DNA of 64,000 nucleotides, taken from assembly GCA_016936455.1 (NCBI GenBank), contig JAFGXV010000001.1, positions 1 through 64,000 on the forward strand, in the 5' to 3' direction. Below are positions 33,333 to 43,248 of this stretch, piece after piece (within the stretch, counting starts at the first letter, position 1; every line of letters starts with the position of its first letter). The stretch is from Desulfuromonadaceae bacterium (GTDB lineage: Bacteria; Desulfobacterota; Desulfuromonadia; Desulfuromonadales; Desulfuromonadaceae). A program made the position numbers and the translations under genes. Below the pieces are notes generated by a model. The model had not been told where the DNA came from, made no database searches, and saw only the letters and a program-made list of their open reading frames with translations.

Positions 33333-35105
33333 TCATAGTGCGGCCGGGGCCTCGTCCTGCAGGCGAGCCCAGCGCCAGCCGCGCAATGAATTGATCAGAT
33401 AGAGCGGGGTCTGTGCTGTCAGCTGCTCGCTGCGGATAACCCCTTCAACGATGCGCCCCGCTTCGAGCAGTTCCCGACGCAACACCCCGGGCAGCAAGCC
33501 GCATTCAAGCGCTGGCGTCACCCAGCGGCCGCCAAGATAGGCCACCACATTGGCCATGGTTGACTCCGTCACTTCGCCCCGCTCGTTGATCAACAGCGCA
33601 TCATCCGCCGGCGCCACGGCCTCATGCCACTGCTGATAGCGCTGGCGATCATCCGTCTTATGACGCAAAAGCGGATCATCGTGACGCACCGCCCCATGCA
33701 AGCGCTTCAGCACCAGTGGTTGTGTGGAAATCGCTGGAGCGTAGGGGTAAAACTGGACCTCCAGTTCGCCGCAGGATGCCAGCAGGCAGCGGACCCGATA
33801 CCAGCCGGGCGAGCGGCGTGACGCGGTATCGATGAGCTGTTGGCGCAACGCATAACGCTCAAACGGATAGCCGAAAAAAGCAGCGCTGCGCTGCAGGCGA
33901 TCGAGATGACCGTCGAGCCGCTGGAAGCCGGAATCGGGGCGCCACAGCAGGGTTTCCAGCAACCGAAACGGTTCGATCCCCGGCAGGACACGGGCCTTGA
34001 TCCGCGTTTCACGATATTCATCCCCGGCCTGCGAATCCCACACGATCCCGCCGCCCACGCCATAGCTCACTCTTTTGTGCCGGCGATCCACCAGCGCGGT
34101 GCGGATGGCGACACTGAATTGACTCCGCCCTTGCGGCGTCACCAGTCCGATGGCCCCGGTGTAGATGCCGCGCGGGCTGGTCTCCAGCTCACGGATCAGC
34201 TCCATCGTCCGCACCTTGGGCGCGCCGGTGATCGAGGCACAGGGGAACAGCGCCGCGAACTGCTGCTCCAATCCGGCACCCGGCAACAGCCGAGCGCTCA
34301 ACGGCGTGGTCAGCTGCCACAGGGTGGGATAGCGCTCGACACGGCACAACTCCTCCACCCTCACGCTGCCGGTTTCGGCAATGCGTCCGATATCGTTACG
34401 CAGCATATCGACGATCATCAGGTTTTCCGCCCGGTTTTTACTGCTGCTGAGCAACTGACGGCGCTGGCGCTCATCCTCTCTCTCATCGCGGCCGCGCGGA
34501 GCGGTGCCCTTCATCGGCCGCGCACGGATGATCGGAGGATCGACGGCAAAAAACAGTTCCGGTGAGGCGGAGCAGATCACCTGCTCGCCCAGATCGATAT
34601 AGGCGCCATAGCGCCCCTGCTGCCGGCACTGCAGATAAAGGAACAGCGTCCACGGATCGATCTCGCCCTCGGCACACAAGCGATAGGTGTAGTTGATCTG
34701 GTAGCTGTCGCCGGAGGCAATAGCCTGCTTGATGCGCTCGATGGCGTTTCGGTAGGCCTCGGGTGTCACATCGGCCCGCCAGCAGAGTTGCGGGAACGCA
34801 GCGCTACACTGCGGCAACAACGCCGGCTGGGGCCGCTCATAGCCGGCAAACCAAGCCAGCGGCAGTGCCTCATCCCGCACCCGCGGCATGGCCGGGTCAA
34901 ACGCGGCCGCCGCCTCATAACAGACAAAGCCCACCGCATACAGTCCCCGGCGCACCCACTCATCCACTTGGCGCAGGACAGGACGTACCTCGTCATGGCA
35001 CGTGCAGGAAAGCAGCTGTTGCGGCTGCTCAAAACGCCACCACTCGCCGCTGTCACCCAGCTGCAGCCAAACGGGAGCGTTGGGGGGACATTCATTCATG
35101 GCCAT
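33333..35105 (-). CDS. Fused aminodeoxychorismate synthase component I / aminodeoxychorismate lyase (PabB-PabC)
   Basis: The 590-residue protein fuses two steps of p-aminobenzoate (folate) synthesis. Residues 1-355 are chorismate-utilising PabB, with SYQINYTYRLCAEGEIDPW, IRARPMKGTAPRGRD, ENLMIVDMLRNDIGRIAE and GAPKVRTMELIRELE. Residues about 370-590 are class IV aminotransferase-like PabC, with LLINERGEVTESTMANVVAY and LECGLLPGVLRRELL. The glutaminase PabA is not nearby. ATGs at 35105 and 35099 are both possible. Confidence 0.92.
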   Translation of the reverse strand: MAMNECPPNAPVWLQLGDSGEWWRFEQPQQLLSCTCHDEVRPVLRQVDEWVRRGLYAVGFVCYEAAAAFDPAMPRVRDEALPLAWFAGYERPQPALLPQCSAAFPQLCWRADVTPEAYRNAIERIKQAIASGDSYQINYTYRLCAEGEIDPWTLFLYLQCRQQGRYGAYIDLGEQVICSASPELFFAVDPPIIRARPMKGTAPRGRDEREDERQRRQLLSSSKNRAENLMIVDMLRNDIGRIAETGSVRVEELCRVERYPTLWQLTTPLSARLLPGAGLEQQFAALFPCASITGAPKVRTMELIRELETSPRGIYTGAIGLVTPQGRSQFSVAIRTALVDRRHKRVSYGVGGGIVWDSQAGDEYRETRIKARVLPGIEPFRLLETLLWRPDSGFQRLDGHLDRLQRSAAFFGYPFERYALRQQLIDTASRRSPGWYRVRCLLASCGELEVQFYPYAPAISTQPLVLKRLHGAVRHDDPLLRHKTDDRQRYQQWHEAVAPADDALLINERGEVTESTMANVVAYLGGRWVTPALECGLLPGVLRRELLEAGRIVEGVIRSEQLTAQTPLYLINSLRGWRWARLQDEAPAAL

Positions 35106-35128
35106 CAGCCGACTTCGCTTATCATCGG

Positions 35129-35743
35129 TCAGAGCGCACCATGGTGGGTCAGCCGTTCATGGATTGCCCCGGCCAACGCCCGGTATCCTTCGGTATTGAG
35201 ATGGATCAAGTCCGACTTGTAGCCCGGCGTGCGCAGCAAGCTATAGACCAGCTCCTCATCGAAAACCAGAGCATACTGCTTGGCCAGTTCAGCATAAAAA
35301 GAAGGAACGCCAACCAGCATGTTCTTACTCGGCACGCCGAGCAGCACCACCTGGGCGCCATGCTGCTGGGCCAGTTCAATCATCGCCGCCAGATCGTTCT
35401 TGATGGCTGCGTGATCGCGGTCGCGCAGCAGGTCATTGCCCCCTTCGAGCAGAATGACCAGTTGCGGTTGGTACTCGTCGAGAACCGTAGTCAGACGCTG
35501 GCGACCGCCGGAAGTCTCTTCACCGGAAATTCCGGCGTTGACCACCCGCCGCCCACTGAGTTGTTCCAGCACTGCGGGATAACTTTGAGACGGGTCTGCA
35601 CCGACCCCCACGGTCAGGCTATCGCCGAAGGCGAGAATGACAGCGTCCAGCGCAATCGGCTTCAGCTCGGGTTGGCTGCAGCCGCCCAGCAGCGCCATGC
35701 CACACAACAGCAACATGAATCCGGCATGCAGAATTTGGGTCAT
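35129..35743 (-). CDS. SGNH/GDSL hydrolase lipoprotein (TesA/arylesterase-like)
   Basis: The 204-residue protein carries a lipoprotein signal peptide with the lipobox LLGGC at 18-22, so it is anchored at the cell envelope. The GDSL block LAFGDSLTVGVGADPSQSYP holds the nucleophilic Ser, LLEGGNDLL is block III, and SDLIHLNTEGY supplies Asp-x-x-His. It resembles multifunctional TesA esterase/thioesterase/lysophospholipase. Substrate is not defined. It lies 15 bp after recQ. Confidence 0.9.
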   Translation of the reverse strand: MTQILHAGFMLLLCGMALLGGCSQPELKPIALDAVILAFGDSLTVGVGADPSQSYPAVLEQLSGRRVVNAGISGEETSGGRQRLTTVLDEYQPQLVILLEGGNDLLRDRDHAAIKNDLAAMIELAQQHGAQVVLLGVPSKNMLVGVPSFYAELAKQYALVFDEELVYSLLRTPGYKSDLIHLNTEGYRALAGAIHERLTHHGAL

Positions 35744-35758
35744 GAGATCGTTCCTTTG

Positions 35759-37579
35759 TCAGTCATGGCATCCATCGCCCTGGTCCATGCAGTACTGCTC
35801 GATGGCCGCGATAAAACGACGACCGTAACGGCTCATCTTGTGTTTGCCGACACCATTGATGGCCAGCATCTCCTTTTCGTCCATAGGCAGGTAAAAGGCC
35901 ATTTCCATCAGGCTGGCGTCACTGAAGATAACAAAGGGCGGCACGTTCTCTTCCTCGGCCAGCTCCTTGCGTGCTTCACGCAGAACCTGATAGAGCCGTT
36001 CATCGTAATCCAGGTCAATCGCCCGCTTGCGGACCTCTTTTTTGGCGGTGGATTTCAGCCGTGGACGCACCAGCATCAGCGTTTCCCGGCCAGTCAGAAT
36101 GATTCGCGCCGCCTCGGTCAGTTTCAGTACCGAATAATTGGCCACATCCTGATGCAGATAGCCCAGATGGATCAGTTGGCGGATGAGACCGCCCCAGTAC
36201 TCCTGGCTCTGCGCTGCGCCAATGGCAAAGGTGCTGAGCTGGGTATGGCCCAGATCGACCAGTCTCTGGTTATGGGACCCCCGCAGCACATCGATCACAT
36301 GGCCGGCGCCGAAGCGCTGACCGACACGAAACACGCAGGACAGCACCTTCTGGGCATCGACGGTGGCATCGAAACGCTCGGGCGGGTTCAGGCACATATC
36401 GCAGTTGCCGCAATCGCTCTCCAGCTTTTCGCCGAAATAGCCCAGCAGGGCCCGGCGACGGCAGGTCAGCGGTTCGGCGTAACTGACCATGGCATTGAGC
36501 TTGTGCAACTCGATCCGTTTCTGCTCGGCATTGTTCCCCTGCTCGATCAATCCCCGTGCCAGGGCGATATCGCCATAGCCGAACAACAGCAGGGCTTCGG
36601 CCGGCAGGCCGTCGCGCCCGGCGCGGCCGGTCTCCTGGTAATAGCTCTCGATGTTCTTCGGCAAGTCGTAGTGGACAACGAAGCGCACATTGGGTTTATC
36701 GATCCCCATGCCGAAGGCCACCGTGGCCACCACGATCTGCAGCGCATCGCGCGAAAACCGCTCCTGCACCTGGTGACGGGTGGCATCAGGCAGACCGGCA
36801 TGATAGGCCGCGGCGTCGAAACCCTGCTGCTGCAGACGCTGGGCGATCTCCTCCACCCGTTTGCGACTCAGGGCGTAGATGATACCGGACTCGTCCCGAT
36901 GACTGTCGAGAAAGGCCAGCAGCTGCTGATGGGGTTTCTGCTTGTCCACCACGCTGTAACGGATATTGGGCCGGTCAAAACCGCTGATGAATACATCCTC
37001 TTCAGCCAGCTGCAGGCGCCGCAGGATGTCCTGCCGGGTCTGCGGATCGGCCGTCGCCGTCAAGGCAATAAAGGGCAGTTGGGGAAAACGCTGGCGCAGC
37101 TGACCGAGCTCGATATACTCCGGCCGGAAATCGTGTCCCCACTGCGAGACACAGTGGGCCTCGTCCACGGCGATCAGGGCCAGTGGCACCTGCTCCAGCC
37201 GTTCGAGAAAGGCCGGACTCATCAGCCGTTCGGGCGCGACATACAGCAGATCGAGCTGCTGCTGGTGGAAGCGCGCCAGCACCTGCCGACTATCCTCGGC
37301 ATTGAGAGAGGAGTTGTAACAGGCTGCGCGCACACCGTTGGCGACCAGGGCATCCACCTGGTCCTTCATCAGCGAGATCAGCGGAGAGACCACGATGGCC
37401 GTCCCCGGACGACACAGGGCCGGGATCTGGTAGCACAGGGACTTGCCGCCCCCCGTCGGCATCAGCACGAAGGCATTGCGCCCCGCCAGCAGCCGTTCAA
37501 TGATGGGCTGTTGCCCGGGGCGAAATTCCCGATAGCCGAAAATAGACTGCAAAACATCAAGGGGTGTTGTCATATCCAT
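35759..37579 (-). CDS. recQ: ATP-dependent DNA helicase RecQ
   Basis: The helicase of about 606 residues shows motif 0 FGYREFRPGQ, Walker A MPTGGGKSLCYQIP, the DEAH box VDEAHCVSQWGHDFRPEY, and motif VI QETGRAGRDGLP. The zinc-binding Cys cluster is CRRRALLGYF...DCGNCDMC. A winged helix and a C-terminal HRDC domain follow (LREARKELAEEENVPPFVIF). It acts in recombination and fork repair. Candidate ATGs are at 37615, 37579 and 37573; none has a strong ribosome-binding site, and I prefer 37579 from comparison with RecQ length before FGYxxFRPGQ. Confidence 0.93.
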   Translation of the reverse strand: MDMTTPLDVLQSIFGYREFRPGQQPIIERLLAGRNAFVLMPTGGGKSLCYQIPALCRPGTAIVVSPLISLMKDQVDALVANGVRAACYNSSLNAEDSRQVLARFHQQQLDLLYVAPERLMSPAFLERLEQVPLALIAVDEAHCVSQWGHDFRPEYIELGQLRQRFPQLPFIALTATADPQTRQDILRRLQLAEEDVFISGFDRPNIRYSVVDKQKPHQQLLAFLDSHRDESGIIYALSRKRVEEIAQRLQQQGFDAAAYHAGLPDATRHQVQERFSRDALQIVVATVAFGMGIDKPNVRFVVHYDLPKNIESYYQETGRAGRDGLPAEALLLFGYGDIALARGLIEQGNNAEQKRIELHKLNAMVSYAEPLTCRRRALLGYFGEKLESDCGNCDMCLNPPERFDATVDAQKVLSCVFRVGQRFGAGHVIDVLRGSHNQRLVDLGHTQLSTFAIGAAQSQEYWGGLIRQLIHLGYLHQDVANYSVLKLTEAARIILTGRETLMLVRPRLKSTAKKEVRKRAIDLDYDERLYQVLREARKELAEEENVPPFVIFSDASLMEMAFYLPMDEKEMLAINGVGKHKMSRYGRRFIAAIEQYCMDQGDGCHD

Positions 37580-37695
37580 CCGCTGATTGAAGCCAATCGC
37601 AAGGCGATTATTCATAAAGTCGTCAGTCTACAACAAACAGTCCCGGAAAGAGAACGAAATGGCTGAAAACTTTTCCCACCCGACAAGATCAAACA

Positions 37696-37726
37696 GAAAA
37701 AGCCCCTGAAATTCAGGGGCTTTTTC
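37696..37726 (-). terminator. Terminator of glnA
   Basis: GAAAAAGCCCCTGAA (37696-37710) and TTCAGGGGCTTTTTC (37712-37726) are perfectly complementary. On the minus strand the GC stem is followed by TTTTTCTGTTTG. It lies 46 bp past the glnA stop. Confidence 0.9.
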
Positions 37727-37771
37727 TGCATACACAATTTCACAGCTGCTGCGTGGTACGCAGCGTAATGA

Positions 37772-39181
37772 TTAACAGTCGAAGTACAATGCGAACTCTT
37801 CGGGGCAGGGACGCATGCGAACCGCATCCACTTCAGCCTGTTTCTTGTAGCTGATCCACATATCGATAACGTCCTCGGTGAAGACATCGCCCTTGAGCAG
37901 GAAGTCGTGGTCTTCACGCAGGCAGTTGAGGGCTTCTTCCAGGGTGCCGGCCACACACGGAATGTCTTTCAGCTCCTCGGGGGACAGACCGTAGATGTCC
38001 TTGTCCAGCGGCTGGCCCGGATCAATCTTGTTCTCGATACCGTCCAGACCGGCCATCAGCTGGGCAGCGAAGGCCAGGTAACCGTTGGCCGCCGCATCCG
38101 GGGTACGGTATTCAACGCGCTTGGCTTTCTCGTTGCTGGTGACCGGGATACGCAGGGAAGCGGAACGGTTACGGTTGGAGTAAGCCAGGTTAACCGGTGC
38201 TTCATAACCGGGCACCAGACGTTTGTAGGAGTTGGTGGTCGGGTTGGTGAAGGCACACAGAGCCTTGGCGTGCTTCATGATACCGCCAATGTAGTACATG
38301 GCCGTTTTGGACAGACCGCCGTAGCCATCGCCGGCAAACAGGTTTTTGCCGTCTTTCCACAGGGACTGGTGGCAATGCATGCCGGAGCCGTTGTCACCGA
38401 AGAGCGGCTTGGGCATGAAGGTCAGGGTCTTGCCGTTGCGAACCGCAACGTTTTTCATGACGTACTTGAACCACTGCAGGTTGTCACCCATGTTCAGCAG
38501 GGAGTCAAAACGCATATCGATTTCGATCTGGCCGCCGGTGGCGACTTCGTGGTGGCCGCACTCGATGTGCAGACCAACTTCCTGCAGCACGGTCATCATT
38601 TCGTTGCGCAGGTCAACCATGGAGTCGGTCGGCGCACAGGGGAAGTAGCCTTCTTTGTGACGGGGCTTGTAGCCGAGGTTCGGATATTCCTGACGGCCGG
38701 TATTCCAGATCCCTTCGACGGAGTCAACCGCATAGAACGACTGATTGGTGCTGGACTCGTAACGGATATCGTCAAATACAAAGCACTCGGGCTCCGGACC
38801 GAAGTAAGCGGTATCGGCAATGCCGGTGGACTTCAGGTAGGCTTCCGCTTTCTGGGCGATGAAACGGGGGTCGCGGGTATAGCCTTCGCGGGTGATCGGG
38901 TCAACGATATTACAGATCAGGCTCAGGGTGGTCATCTCGATGAACGGATCGATCTTGGCCGTGGTGGGGTCCGGCAGAATCAGCATGTCGGAGTTGTGAA
39001 TCGGCTGCCAGCCACGGATCGAAGAACCGTCGAAACCGATCCCGTCTTCAAAGATATCTTCGCTGAACTCGCGGATAGGCGTAACAAAATGCTGCCAGAT
39101 ACCGACGAAATCGAGGAATTTGTAATCAACAAATTGACAATCGTTGTCCTGGGCAAACTTGACGACTTCTACAGGTGTCAT
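37772..39181 (-). CDS. glnA: Glutamine synthetase type I (GlnA)
   Basis: The 469-residue protein is exactly the E. coli length. It makes glutamine from glutamate, ammonia and ATP as a dodecamer. It has the GSII active-site blocks [48 protein letters not shown] and RIPVTSN. The adenylylation-site Tyr occurs in [14 protein letters not shown], so GlnE-type control is expected. The ATG at 39181 follows AAGGAG. A longer frame to 39232 adds residues not found in GlnA. It lies 96 bp after glnB and probably shares its transcript. Confidence 0.97.
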   Translation of the reverse strand: MTPVEVVKFAQDNDCQFVDYKFLDFVGIWQHFVTPIREFSEDIFEDGIGFDGSSIRGWQPIHNSDMLILPDPTTAKIDPFIEMTTLSLICNIVDPITREGYTRDPRFIAQKAEAYLKSTGIADTAYFGPEPECFVFDDIRYESSTNQSFYAVDSVEGIWNTGRQEYPNLGYKPRHKEGYFPCAPTDSMVDLRNEMMTVLQEVGLHIECGHHEVATGGQIEIDMRFDSLLNMGDNLQWFKYVMKNVAVRNGKTLTFMPKPLFGDNGSGMHCHQSLWKDGKNLFAGDGYGGLSKTAMYYIGGIMKHAKALCAFTNPTTNSYKRLVPGYEAPVNLAYSNRNRSASLRIPVTSNEKAKRVEYRTPDAAANGYLAFAAQLMAGLDGIENKIDPGQPLDKDIYGLSPEELKDIPCVAGTLEEALNCLREDHDFLLKGDVFTEDVIDMWISYKKQAEVDAVRMRPCPEEFALYFDC

Positions 39182-39277
39182 GTGCGTCTTTCTCCTTACT
39201 CGGGTTGATGAATCTAAATGGTGTCGATACACTATCGACGCTATTATGTACGAATAAATCCAGCCTGACAGGGTTAT

Positions 39278-39652
<375 letters not shown>

Positions 39653-39693
39653 TCAGTTCAGGTGTTAAGCGCCAAAATCGTTTCCTCCTGTAA

Positions 39694-39709
39694 AGCAAGG
39701 ACCTTGCCA
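39694..39709 (-). promoter_or_regulatory. Sigma-54 promoter of glnB-glnA
   Basis: On the minus strand TGGCAAGGTCCTTGCT fits TGGCACG-N4-TTGCW with one mismatch. GG and GC are 10 bases apart. Transcription would start near 39684, giving a leader of about 68 nt before glnB. Confidence 0.75.
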
Positions 39710-39862
39710 AAAAACAGGCAGTTCTTAAAGCGCAATAAGTGTTGCGTAAAAACAGTGGGTTAACAGTTCGGCATACAATGATGTGCTAAAATACTGATCT
39801 TTTTTGCCCGCCAATCCACCAACAGATGCCCACGTTTAAAGCAGCGAGCGGCACAAAACTGC

Positions 39863-40411
39863 CTATTTTTTAGACTCAGCCTGATACCGCTTCCAGCGTT
39901 GCCACTCCTGCTCGAAATTGGGCGTCAAGGTGCCACTACCCAGGGCAGCGTCAATCTCCTGCGCTGACCAATAGCGCACAGCTTCAATTTCATCCTCGGC
40001 GAAATGAATTTTTCCATCGTAGCACAAAAAATAGGTCATTACATTTTCCGATTCCACGTCATTGCGCATCTGCGATGGATAGAGAGGCTGCAATGCCCCC
40101 TGCTCGATTCCCAGCTCCTCTTTCATTTCACGGTACGCCGCTGTGAGATAGTCCTCACCCGGATCGAGATGGCCTCCGACACTGGTATCCCAGCGACCGG
40201 GCTGGATATCCTTAGTGCGGGCCCGCTTCTGTAACAGCAGGCGGCCGGCCGGATCAAAAATCAGAACATGCGCCACCCGGTGCACCAGAGAAGGATTCCC
40301 ATGGCATTCTGAACGCCGCCGCAATCCGATCACCCGATCCTGTTCGTCAACGATTTCAAAAAACTGATCTGCCACGTGCTTCACTTGCTTCCCATCCCGG
40401 TCATCCCCCAT
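39863..40411 (-). CDS. Nudix hydrolase (YfcD/IPP-isomerase-like)
   Basis: The 182-residue protein contains a complete Nudix box, GGHLDPGEDYLTAAYREMKE followed by ELGI. Upstream is the isomerase-like HRVAHVLIFDPAGRLLLQKR. The start FFEIVDEQDRVIGLRRRSEC resembles the YfcD and isopentenyl-diphosphate isomerase branch. The substrate is not defined. It stands alone downstream of the glnB promoter region and converges with nothing. Confidence 0.87.
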   Translation of the reverse strand: MGDDRDGKQVKHVADQFFEIVDEQDRVIGLRRRSECHGNPSLVHRVAHVLIFDPAGRLLLQKRARTKDIQPGRWDTSVGGHLDPGEDYLTAAYREMKEELGIEQGALQPLYPSQMRNDVESENVMTYFLCYDGKIHFAEDEIEAVRYWSAQEIDAALGSGTLTPNFEQEWQRWKRYQAESKK

Positions 40412-40592
40412 GCAGATATCCTTTCCAGCTCATTCACTCGCCTGACTACACTGCCTGAACCGATGCGGATTTTCAATCCATTGGTCAACTTTACCTTGCA
40501 TCCCGGCTAATAAATATACGAGTATCCCCACAGTTCTTGCCGAAAAATCAATTTCTTTACCCCTATTTTGTCACCAGACAGGTTATCCGCCC

Positions 40593-41246
40593 ATGAAACG
40601 TTTTTACCAGAAACCCTGGTTTTTTTATGCGTTCCCCTTTCTCGTGTCCCTGACCCTCTCCGAAGCGACCGTCTATCTGACAAACTGGCAGCATCAACTG
40701 TTTGTCGCCCGCATTCTGCTTACTGCCGGCTTACTATGGACTTTGCGCAAAAAATTTTCCCCCGTCCTTCAAACCGCACTCGGCGGCCGGGATCTGCTCA
40801 CGGCCCTGTTGACAGCCAGCATCGTCGCCGCAATCTGGTTTATCGTCTTAGAAAATGATCCGTCAACCGTCCGGCCACTGATCTTTCCCGCACAATGGCC
40901 GCCGCCGCTGGTCATGACGATCACGCCCCTGCTGGCGCTGGGCTACAGTTTTGTTCTGCCCATACTGGAAGAACTGTTCTGGCGCTCCTTCATGCTGCGC
41001 TATCTGATTGATGCCGACTTTTCTTCTGTACCGCTGGGGCACTTTCAAGCCTTTTCCTTTTTCGGCGTCGCAGCTCTCACCGCACTGCCCTCGCATCAGG
41101 CCATTGTTCCCGTCGCACTGAGCGCCGCGATTTACAATCTGATCCTGATCTGGCGTAAAAACCTTCGCTGTTGTATAGTAGCTCACATTCTGGCCAACAC
41201 GCTGGTTGCGGGTTTTCTACTCTACCGCGGCCAGATCTGGTATTGA
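40593..41246 (+). CDS. CPBP-family (CAAX-type) intramembrane glutamic protease
   Basis: The 217-residue protein has six to seven hydrophobic helices. It has the EExxxR-like motif EELFWRSFML and a later histidine cluster (ALPSHQAIVPVALSAAIYNL; VAHILANTLVAG), the diagnostic residues of the Abi/CPBP family. It may process membrane-bound peptides. The total length and motif spacing recall CAAX-protease-related proteins found with exosortases, but no exosortase is in the window. It is followed after about 35 bp by the parB-like gene. Confidence 0.82.
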   Translation: MKRFYQKPWFFYAFPFLVSLTLSEATVYLTNWQHQLFVARILLTAGLLWTLRKKFSPVLQTALGGRDLLTALLTASIVAAIWFIVLENDPSTVRPLIFPAQWPPPLVMTITPLLALGYSFVLPILEELFWRSFMLRYLIDADFSSVPLGHFQAFSFFGVAALTALPSHQAIVPVALSAAIYNLILIWRKNLRCCIVAHILANTLVAGFLLYRGQIWY

Positions 41247-41281
41247 CCCCTGAATTCGCTGTGCACCCCAGAGGCATGCCC

Positions 41282-42115
41282 ATGGATCACAAGCCACTCA
41301 CCCATGAAAATTATGTTCCGGATCAGCTCTATCAGATCCCGTTGAACCAGCTGCAACCGGACCCGGATCAGCCGCGCAAACACTTTTCCGAAGAGGCGCT
41401 GGAGGAACTGACAAAAACCATCCTGGAACACGGCATCCTTCAGCCCGTGCTGTTCACCTGTCTGTCCGACGGCCACCTGAGGCTGATTTCCGGAGAACGC
41501 CGCTACCGTGCCGCCCTCAGGGCTGGGCTGATGCATATCCCGGCGATCTACAAACAGCAGGCGAGCCACGCCATCGCCCTGATTGAAAATATCGTCCGGG
41601 AAAATCTCTCGCCGATTGAAGAGGCAGAAGCCATCCAGAAACTGATTGATGAAAAAGTCTGCAGTCAGAAGGATCTCCCGCAGAAACTGGGCAAAGCCAA
41701 GTCGACGATTTCCGAAATCCTCTCGCTCAACCGTCTGCCCGAGGACATCAAAGCGGAATGCCGCACAAACAACCGCATTCCCCGTGGCATTCTTATCGAA
41801 GTCGCCAAGAAGCGCAAACCATCCACCATGCGGACCCTGTATAACCGCTACAAGGAAAAGGGTCTGACGCGTGGCGAGGTGCGTAAAGTCGCACGAAAAC
41901 CGCAAGACCGTTCCGCGGCGCAGGACATCGAGCAGGCCATCGCTCAACTCAATCGAAAAATCGAACGGATTTACGAACGCGGCTTTACCACTCACGAGGA
42001 ACAGGAACAGATCGAAAGCACTCTTAACGAGCTGAAAAAAGGGATTGAGCTGCGCTTGAAAAAAGGGCGCAAAGGCCCACATGAGTCGTCACAGAATCTT
42101 GACTTACTTTTTTAA
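41282..42115 (+). CDS. ParB/RepB/Spo0J-family protein, solitary
   Basis: The 277-residue protein has an N-terminal ParB CTPase/nuclease-like domain: LNQLQPDPDQPRKHFSEEAL, then HGILQPVLF and ISGERRYRAALRAGL, with the GERRxRA motif. A KorB-like helix-turn-helix follows (DLPQKLGKAKSTISEILSLN), then a basic coiled-coil C-terminus. No parA lies next to it, unlike chromosomal parAB, and no parS site was recognised. It may be a nucleoid-occlusion or plasmid-derived regulator. The ATG at 41282 has GAGG upstream; 41276 is an alternative. Confidence 0.85.
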   Translation: MDHKPLTHENYVPDQLYQIPLNQLQPDPDQPRKHFSEEALEELTKTILEHGILQPVLFTCLSDGHLRLISGERRYRAALRAGLMHIPAIYKQQASHAIALIENIVRENLSPIEEAEAIQKLIDEKVCSQKDLPQKLGKAKSTISEILSLNRLPEDIKAECRTNNRIPRGILIEVAKKRKPSTMRTLYNRYKEKGLTRGEVRKVARKPQDRSAAQDIEQAIAQLNRKIERIYERGFTTHEEQEQIESTLNELKKGIELRLKKGRKGPHESSQNLDLLF

Positions 42116-42136
42116 AGTACATTGGAAGAAAAAATC

Positions 42137-42640
42137 ATGAACTATTTAAAACTAGCTATTATTTTCTTTTTCTGTTTTATCCTGACTGCCTGCGCGACAC
42201 CTGAGGAAAAAGAGTACAACCAAGGCGTGGATGCAGAACGGGAAGGTCACTATGATAAGGCCCGCAGCCATTACCTCAACACGCTGGGAATAAACCCCTC
42301 CCTGGCTGAAGCCTACCTGAACCTGGGAGCACTGGCGATCAAAGACAAGGATTTCAGTCAGGCGCAGGAATACACCCTGAAAGCGTTGGAACTGTTCAAG
42401 AAAAATCAGACAACGATCGTCAGCGCGACCGTCTGGCAGGACCAGGCAGCACTGGCCTGTAACAACATGGCCTCCATTGTTTTCCAGCGTGCCAAACAGG
42501 CGTATGAGACGGGCCAGGTTGACCTGCAACAGAAAGCCCATGAAGAAGCGAAACAATGGCTGGATAAGGCTGTGGAGTTCGATCCGGACAACGAGCTGAT
42601 TCTCAACAACCAGCGCTTCATCCAACTGTGGCCGAACTGA
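42137..42640 (+). CDS. TPR-containing lipoprotein
   Basis: The 167-residue protein has a lipoprotein signal, FFFCFILTACATPEEKEYNQ, with lipobox LTAC. Two or three tetratricopeptide units follow (AEREGHYDKARSHYLNTLGI, LAEAYLNLGALAIKDKDFSQ, AQEYTLKALELF). Such repeats scaffold protein contacts at the envelope. It lies 21 bp after the ParB-like gene, in a likely operon. Its specific role is unknown. Confidence 0.82.
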   Translation: MNYLKLAIIFFFCFILTACATPEEKEYNQGVDAEREGHYDKARSHYLNTLGINPSLAEAYLNLGALAIKDKDFSQAQEYTLKALELFKKNQTTIVSATVWQDQAALACNNMASIVFQRAKQAYETGQVDLQQKAHEEAKQWLDKAVEFDPDNELILNNQRFIQLWPN

Positions 42641-42641
42641 T

Positions 42642-42845
42642 ATGACGAGGCGACAGAAAATACTTGTCACCCTGAGCGGAATTTACCTGATAAGCCTGAC
42701 CGCCTTGGCGATAGCCGCCATGAGCCAGCAGAGCCGAATCTTATTCGGCCTGCTGTTCATCGGCATCACCCTCGGCCCGGCAGGTCGTTTCTTTCTGAAC
42801 CGGAATGAAAAACTTCAGAGCTGGCTGTCCTCATCCAAGAACTGA
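42642..42845 (+). CDS. Small membrane protein (67 residues)
   Basis: The frame begins one base after the TPR lipoprotein stop. It encodes two hydrophobic helices (ILVTLSGIYLISLTALAIAA; LFGLLFIGITLGPAGRFF) and a polar tail. There is no good ribosome-binding site of its own, so it would rely on translational coupling. The 3' end overlaps the convergent gene by 15 bp. I do not recognise a family. Confidence 0.55.
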   Translation: MTRRQKILVTLSGIYLISLTALAIAAMSQQSRILFGLLFIGITLGPAGRFFLNRNEKLQSWLSSSKN

Positions 42846-43202
42846 ATCGGCATCCTCTTCCTCACCGGACAAAGCAGCACCGGACCGCACGGATTCTTCC
42901 TGCGCGGCGATCCTCTTTTTTTCCAGCTGTCCCGCCCAGCGGATACTGGCAAGCCCTGCAACCAGGCTGACCCCACCCCAGATCAATTCACCCTCGCGAA
43001 ACATTGATGTGGTGCCCAACAAGACAACAAAAGCCAGACAGCAACAGGCCACACAGCAGATGGCCAGCTTCTCCTGAACGCATTTGGCTGGATTTACACG
43101 ACTTGTAGGAGACGGCAGCAGCAGCGTCTCACACTGCGGACAGCATTTGGCTCGACGCGCCACGGGGGTCGCGCACTGGGGACATCTTCTGGCGACAAAC
43201 AT
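42831..43202 (-). CDS. Zinc-ribbon membrane protein, unknown function
   Basis: The 123-residue protein begins with a double CxxC zinc ribbon (CPQCATPVARRAKCCPQCET). Two hydrophobic segments follow (IACCVACCCLAFVVLLGTTS-like, and LIWGGVSLVAGLASIRWAG), then an acidic tail. It may be a regulator or assembly factor at the inner membrane, but I can assign no function. It lies upstream of tRNA-Val but convergent with the TPR operon. Confidence 0.7.
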   Translation of the reverse strand: MFVARRCPQCATPVARRAKCCPQCETLLLPSPTSRVNPAKCVQEKLAICCVACCCLAFVVLLGTTSMFREGELIWGGVSLVAGLASIRWAGQLEKKRIAAQEESVRSGAALSGEEEDADSVLG

Positions 43203-43248
43203 AAACCCCTCCCCTCGCGATTTTCATCCAGATGAAGAAAAACGAAAA

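Noticed and set aside
34763-37666. 967-residue plus-strand open frame across pabBC, the SGNH gene and recQ
   Set aside because: It is antisense to three genes with clear motifs and encodes a His/Gln/Arg-rich low-similarity product. It arises from codon bias of the opposite strand.
37907-39208. 433-residue plus-strand frame
   Set aside because: It is antisense to glnA, whose identity is certain.
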